From Clostridiales bacterium (GTDB lineage Bacteria; Bacillota; Clostridia; Christensenellales; Christensenellaceae), in NCBI GenBank assembly GCA_015056045.1, contig SVGZ01000008.1, positions 1 through 64,000 of the forward strand: a stretch of 64,000 nt of DNA. Reading direction: 5' to 3'. Below are positions 61,765 to 64,000 of the stretch, one piece after another. The position numbers and the translations under genes were made by a program. Below the pieces are notes generated by a model. It had not been told where the DNA came from. It did not search any database and worked only from the letters and a program-made list of their open reading frames with translations. The stretch's first letter is position 1. Each line of letters begins with the position of its first letter.

Positions 61765-62552
61765 AAAACCGTACAAAGCTTCCCAATATCTATCTTGGCG
61801 TCATGATCGCGCTGATGTATTTGCCGATCGTCCTCGTCATCGTCTATTCATTTAACGAAAGTAAGATCAGCTCCGTCTGGGATGGCTTTTCTCTGCGCTG
61901 GTATAAAGAGCTTTTCAGAGATTCCTCAATGTTTGAAGCTCTGATGAACAGCATCTTCCTCGCTTTTGTTTCGAGCTTTTTGGCGGCAATTATCGGCACT
62001 TTCGGTGCAGTCGGCATGGCAAAAGTCGAATATAAGAGCAAGGGCATCGTTGAATATGTGAGCCAGCTGCCCATGATGATCCCTGAGATCGTCTTAGGCA
62101 TGGTATTTTTAACCTATTTCTCTCTGCTCAATCTGCCTTTCGGTATGCTGACGCTTATCATAGCGCATACCGCGTTCTGCATACCATATGTGTATATGCA
62201 GGTCAAGGCAAGGCTCGTTGGGCTTAGCCCGAGCTATGTTGAGGCAGCAAAAGACCTTGGCGCAAGCGAACTCAGAGCTTTCTTTGATATTACGCTGCCG
62301 CTCGTTCTTCCCGCAATTTTATCGGGTATGCTGCTTTCCTTTGCGATGAGCTTCGACGATGTCATCATCAGTGTTTTTGTCACCGGTGTTGATGTCAATA
62401 CGCTCCCGATCAAGGTCTATTCACAGATCAAGACGGGCGTTACCCCGAAGATCAACGCACTCTGTACCCTTATGTTTATTGCGACGGTACTCGTTCTCAT
62501 CATTTCCAATTTTGTTGGCAAGAAGGGTAAAGTCGATAATAATGAAAAATAG
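61761..62552 (+). CDS. potC: Spermidine/putrescine ABC transporter permease PotC
   Basis: A 263-residue permease with six helices and the EAA motif (VEAAKDLGASELRAFFDITLPLVLP). YSFNESKISSVWDGFSLRWYKELF near the N-terminus is typical of PotC. It overlaps potB by 4 nt; potD follows by 22 nt. Confidence 0.92.
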   Translation: MKNRTKLPNIYLGVMIALMYLPIVLVIVYSFNESKISSVWDGFSLRWYKELFRDSSMFEALMNSIFLAFVSSFLAAIIGTFGAVGMAKVEYKSKGIVEYVSQLPMMIPEIVLGMVFLTYFSLLNLPFGMLTLIIAHTAFCIPYVYMQVKARLVGLSPSYVEAAKDLGASELRAFFDITLPLVLPAILSGMLLSFAMSFDDVIISVFVTGVDVNTLPIKVYSQIKTGVTPKINALCTLMFIATVLVLIISNFVGKKGKVDNNEK

Positions 62553-62574
62553 AATCCATCAAGGAGGAAAATCT

Positions 62575-63618
62575 ATGAAAAAGATTCTTGCGCTCGCACT
62601 TGCAATCTGCATGATCGCCTGCATGTTCACAGGCTGCGCCAAGAAAAAAGAAACCCTGACCATTTACACATGGGAGGGTATGTTCCCCCAGGAAGTCCTC
62701 GACGCTTTCACAGAAGAAACCGGCATCGAAATCAACTATGCTGTATTTGATACAGACGAAACGATGCTTGCAAAGCTTCAGGCAGCCAAAGGCGGCGATT
62801 ATGACCTCGTCATCGCAGACGACTACATCATCGAAACCGCTATTGCAGAAGGCCTCGTCCAGAAGCTCGATAAGAAAAAGATCGAAAACTTCGGCAACAT
62901 CAACTCTGTTTATCAGGGCCAGTTCTATGATCCGGCTGATGAATACACCGTTCCTTACGGCGCAGGCGTTCAGACGATCGTTTACAACCCCGAAAACGTC
63001 AACATCGACATCACAGGCTATGCAGATCTCTGGGATCCTTCGCTTGAAGATTCCGTCGGCATCATCTCCAACTACCGTGTTATCAACGGTATGGCTCTGA
63101 AAGTTATGGGCGAAAGCTATAACATCGAAGATACCGCAAAGATCGCAGAAGCAGGCAAAAAGCTCCAGGAACTCGCTCCGAATATCCGCCTCATCAAAGA
63201 TGACAACCTGCAGGATGACCTTCTTTCCGGCGAAATCAACGCAGCTGTTATGTATACCTCTCAGGTAACCATGGCTATGCTTGAAAACCCGAACCTCAAG
63301 GTCGTATTCCCGAAGGAAGGCATCGGCTTCGGCATCATGGCAGGCTTCATTCCTTCCAAGGCTCCGAATGCAGACGCAGCGCATAAGTTCCTCGATTATC
63401 TCCTCCAGCCCGAAGTTGCGGCACAGTGCTTCGAATGGCTCGGCTACTACTGCACAACAGCACCGGCAGACGAACTCATTCACGAAGAATTCAGAGGCTT
63501 CCTCACACTGCCCGCTGAATTCAAAGCTGAAGATATGGAAATGATCGGCAACGTCAGCGCAGATGCTTTAGCAGCGCATGACCTCGCTTTCACAGAGTTC
63601 AAATCTCTCTGCGAATAA
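62575..63618 (+). CDS. potD: Spermidine/putrescine-binding lipoprotein PotD
   Basis: A 347-residue solute-binding lipoprotein. The signal peptide ends in a lipobox (FTGC, C21). The conserved LTIYTWEGMFPQEVLDAFTEETGIEINY start and the later YGAGVQTIVYN and DLWDP segments match PotD. It captures polyamines outside the membrane and hands them to PotBC. GGAGG lies 7 nt before the ATG at 62575. Codon use is richer in C-ending codons than in neighbours, as in highly expressed genes. Confidence 0.94.
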   Translation: MKKILALALAICMIACMFTGCAKKKETLTIYTWEGMFPQEVLDAFTEETGIEINYAVFDTDETMLAKLQAAKGGDYDLVIADDYIIETAIAEGLVQKLDKKKIENFGNINSVYQGQFYDPADEYTVPYGAGVQTIVYNPENVNIDITGYADLWDPSLEDSVGIISNYRVINGMALKVMGESYNIEDTAKIAEAGKKLQELAPNIRLIKDDNLQDDLLSGEINAAVMYTSQVTMAMLENPNLKVVFPKEGIGFGIMAGFIPSKAPNADAAHKFLDYLLQPEVAAQCFEWLGYYCTTAPADELIHEEFRGFLTLPAEFKAEDMEMIGNVSADALAAHDLAFTEFKSLCE

Positions 63619-63632
63619 GCTGAAATAAAAAG

Positions 63633-63659
63633 AAGCTCCTTGAAAAAGGAGCTTTTTTG
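63633..63659. terminator. Intrinsic terminator of potABCD
   Basis: Stem AAGCTCCTT/AAGGAGCTT (63633-63641 with 63646-63654), loop GAAA, followed by TTTT. It also separates the convergent esterase gene. Confidence 0.92.
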
Positions 63660-63666
63660 TTGCCTT

Positions 63667-64000
63667 TTATTCGATATCGATCATTTTGATATCTTCGCAG
63701 AGTTCAAGGCATTTTCTGTTTTCTTCGGTAAAGGCTGTCCATTCGGGAAGTTCGGGGCTGTTGGGGTTGCCTGTTTTGACAAAGTTTGCAAAATAGCTTG
63801 CCATTGCAACGGAAAGATCATAGTCAACACCCGTGAAAGGACGCCAGCATCTTGTCAGGGTTTCAAATTCATACCAGAGCTCGCCCGCATGGAATGCGCC
63901 GGGTTCATCTTCACCCGGAAGATCGCGCGAGAAGCAATAGGTATAGGCTGCTTTGCGGCCGAGTTTATTCTGCACTTCTGCAAAAGCAGTATTGCCGGGT
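63667..64000 (-). CDS. Type-B carboxylesterase, C-terminal part
   Basis: The reading frame is open to the window edge, so the gene continues beyond it. The visible 110 residues are the end of a carboxylesterase type B (alpha/beta hydrolase): the catalytic His in GAFHAGELWYEF, and the usual C-terminal helix MASYFANFVKTGNPNSPELPEW. It hydrolyses ester bonds; substrate unknown. The catalytic Ser and Asp/Glu lie outside the window. Confidence 0.85.
   Translation of the reverse strand, partial: PGNTAFAEVQNKLGRKAAYTYCFSRDLPGEDEPGAFHAGELWYEFETLTRCWRPFTGVDYDLSVAMASYFANFVKTGNPNSPELPEWTAFTEENRKCLELCEDIKMIDIE

Noticed and set aside
1-64000. tRNA, rRNA, CRISPR array, prophage or insertion sequence
   Set aside because: No cloverleaf, rRNA-like sequence, regular spacer-repeat pattern, integrase or transposase was seen by eye; a covariance or profile scan was not possible.

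Overview
The window reads as a continuous stretch of chromosome from an anaerobic, fermentative Firmicute, most likely class Clostridia. The main clues are an electron-bifurcating-type [FeFe] hydrogenase (hydCBA), a sodium-pumping biotin decarboxylase operon, and the order mreC-mreD-mrdA-minC-minD-minE-rodA. The ftsK-rimO-pgsA-recA string, GGAGG-type ribosome binding sites and TTGACA/TATAAT-type promoters fit the same assignment. The family or genus cannot be fixed by eye. I saw no rRNA, tRNA, CRISPR array, prophage or insertion sequence.

Region 1 (1-12 kb): the end of a GNAT acetyltransferase, a TPR-like unknown, then the minus-strand hydCBA operon. Upstream of it lies a run of five tandem aldo/keto reductase paralogues, four of them very similar, and a secreted lipoprotein. 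Region 2 (12-20.8 kb): a zinc-ribbon membrane protein; a response regulator/histidine kinase/amidohydrolase operon; and a five-gene Na+-translocating oxaloacetate/methylmalonyl-CoA-type decarboxylase operon with a strong promoter and a leader of about 290 nt.

Region 3 (21-37.5 kb): a large CotH-kinase lipoprotein with three lamin-tail domains coupled to a GH43-like enzyme; a TetR gene divergent from an EamA transporter with a histidine-rich tail; an Fe-S aldo/keto reductase; a DUF218 protein; a MarR/ABC ATPase/giant coiled-coil permease operon; a 59-residue small gene followed by a candidate structured RNA; a DUF2975/HTH pair; and a GH2 beta-galactosidase.

Region 4 (37.5-52.5 kb): two acetyltransferases, then divergent housekeeping operons. 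On the minus strand this is ftsK-rimO-pgsA-recA. On the plus strand it is mreCD-mrdA-minCDE-rodA-nudix, covering cell elongation, division-site placement and peptidoglycan synthesis, followed by an ECF folate-type S component. Region 5 (52.5-64 kb): a uracil/hypoxanthine-DNA glycosylase, a PocR-AraC regulator, a LysM protein coupled to a B12-binding radical SAM enzyme, a histidine phosphatase, a PepV-like dipeptidase, a coiled-coil protein, an HxlR regulator divergent from a complete potABCD polyamine importer, and the end of a carboxylesterase.

The parts least explained by known systems are the aldo/keto reductase array, the RNA-like element at 33.57-33.66 kb, the 12-codon leader reading frame that overlaps the mreC start, and the His-tailed EamA transporter. 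No clearly new multi-gene system can be demonstrated from sequence alone.
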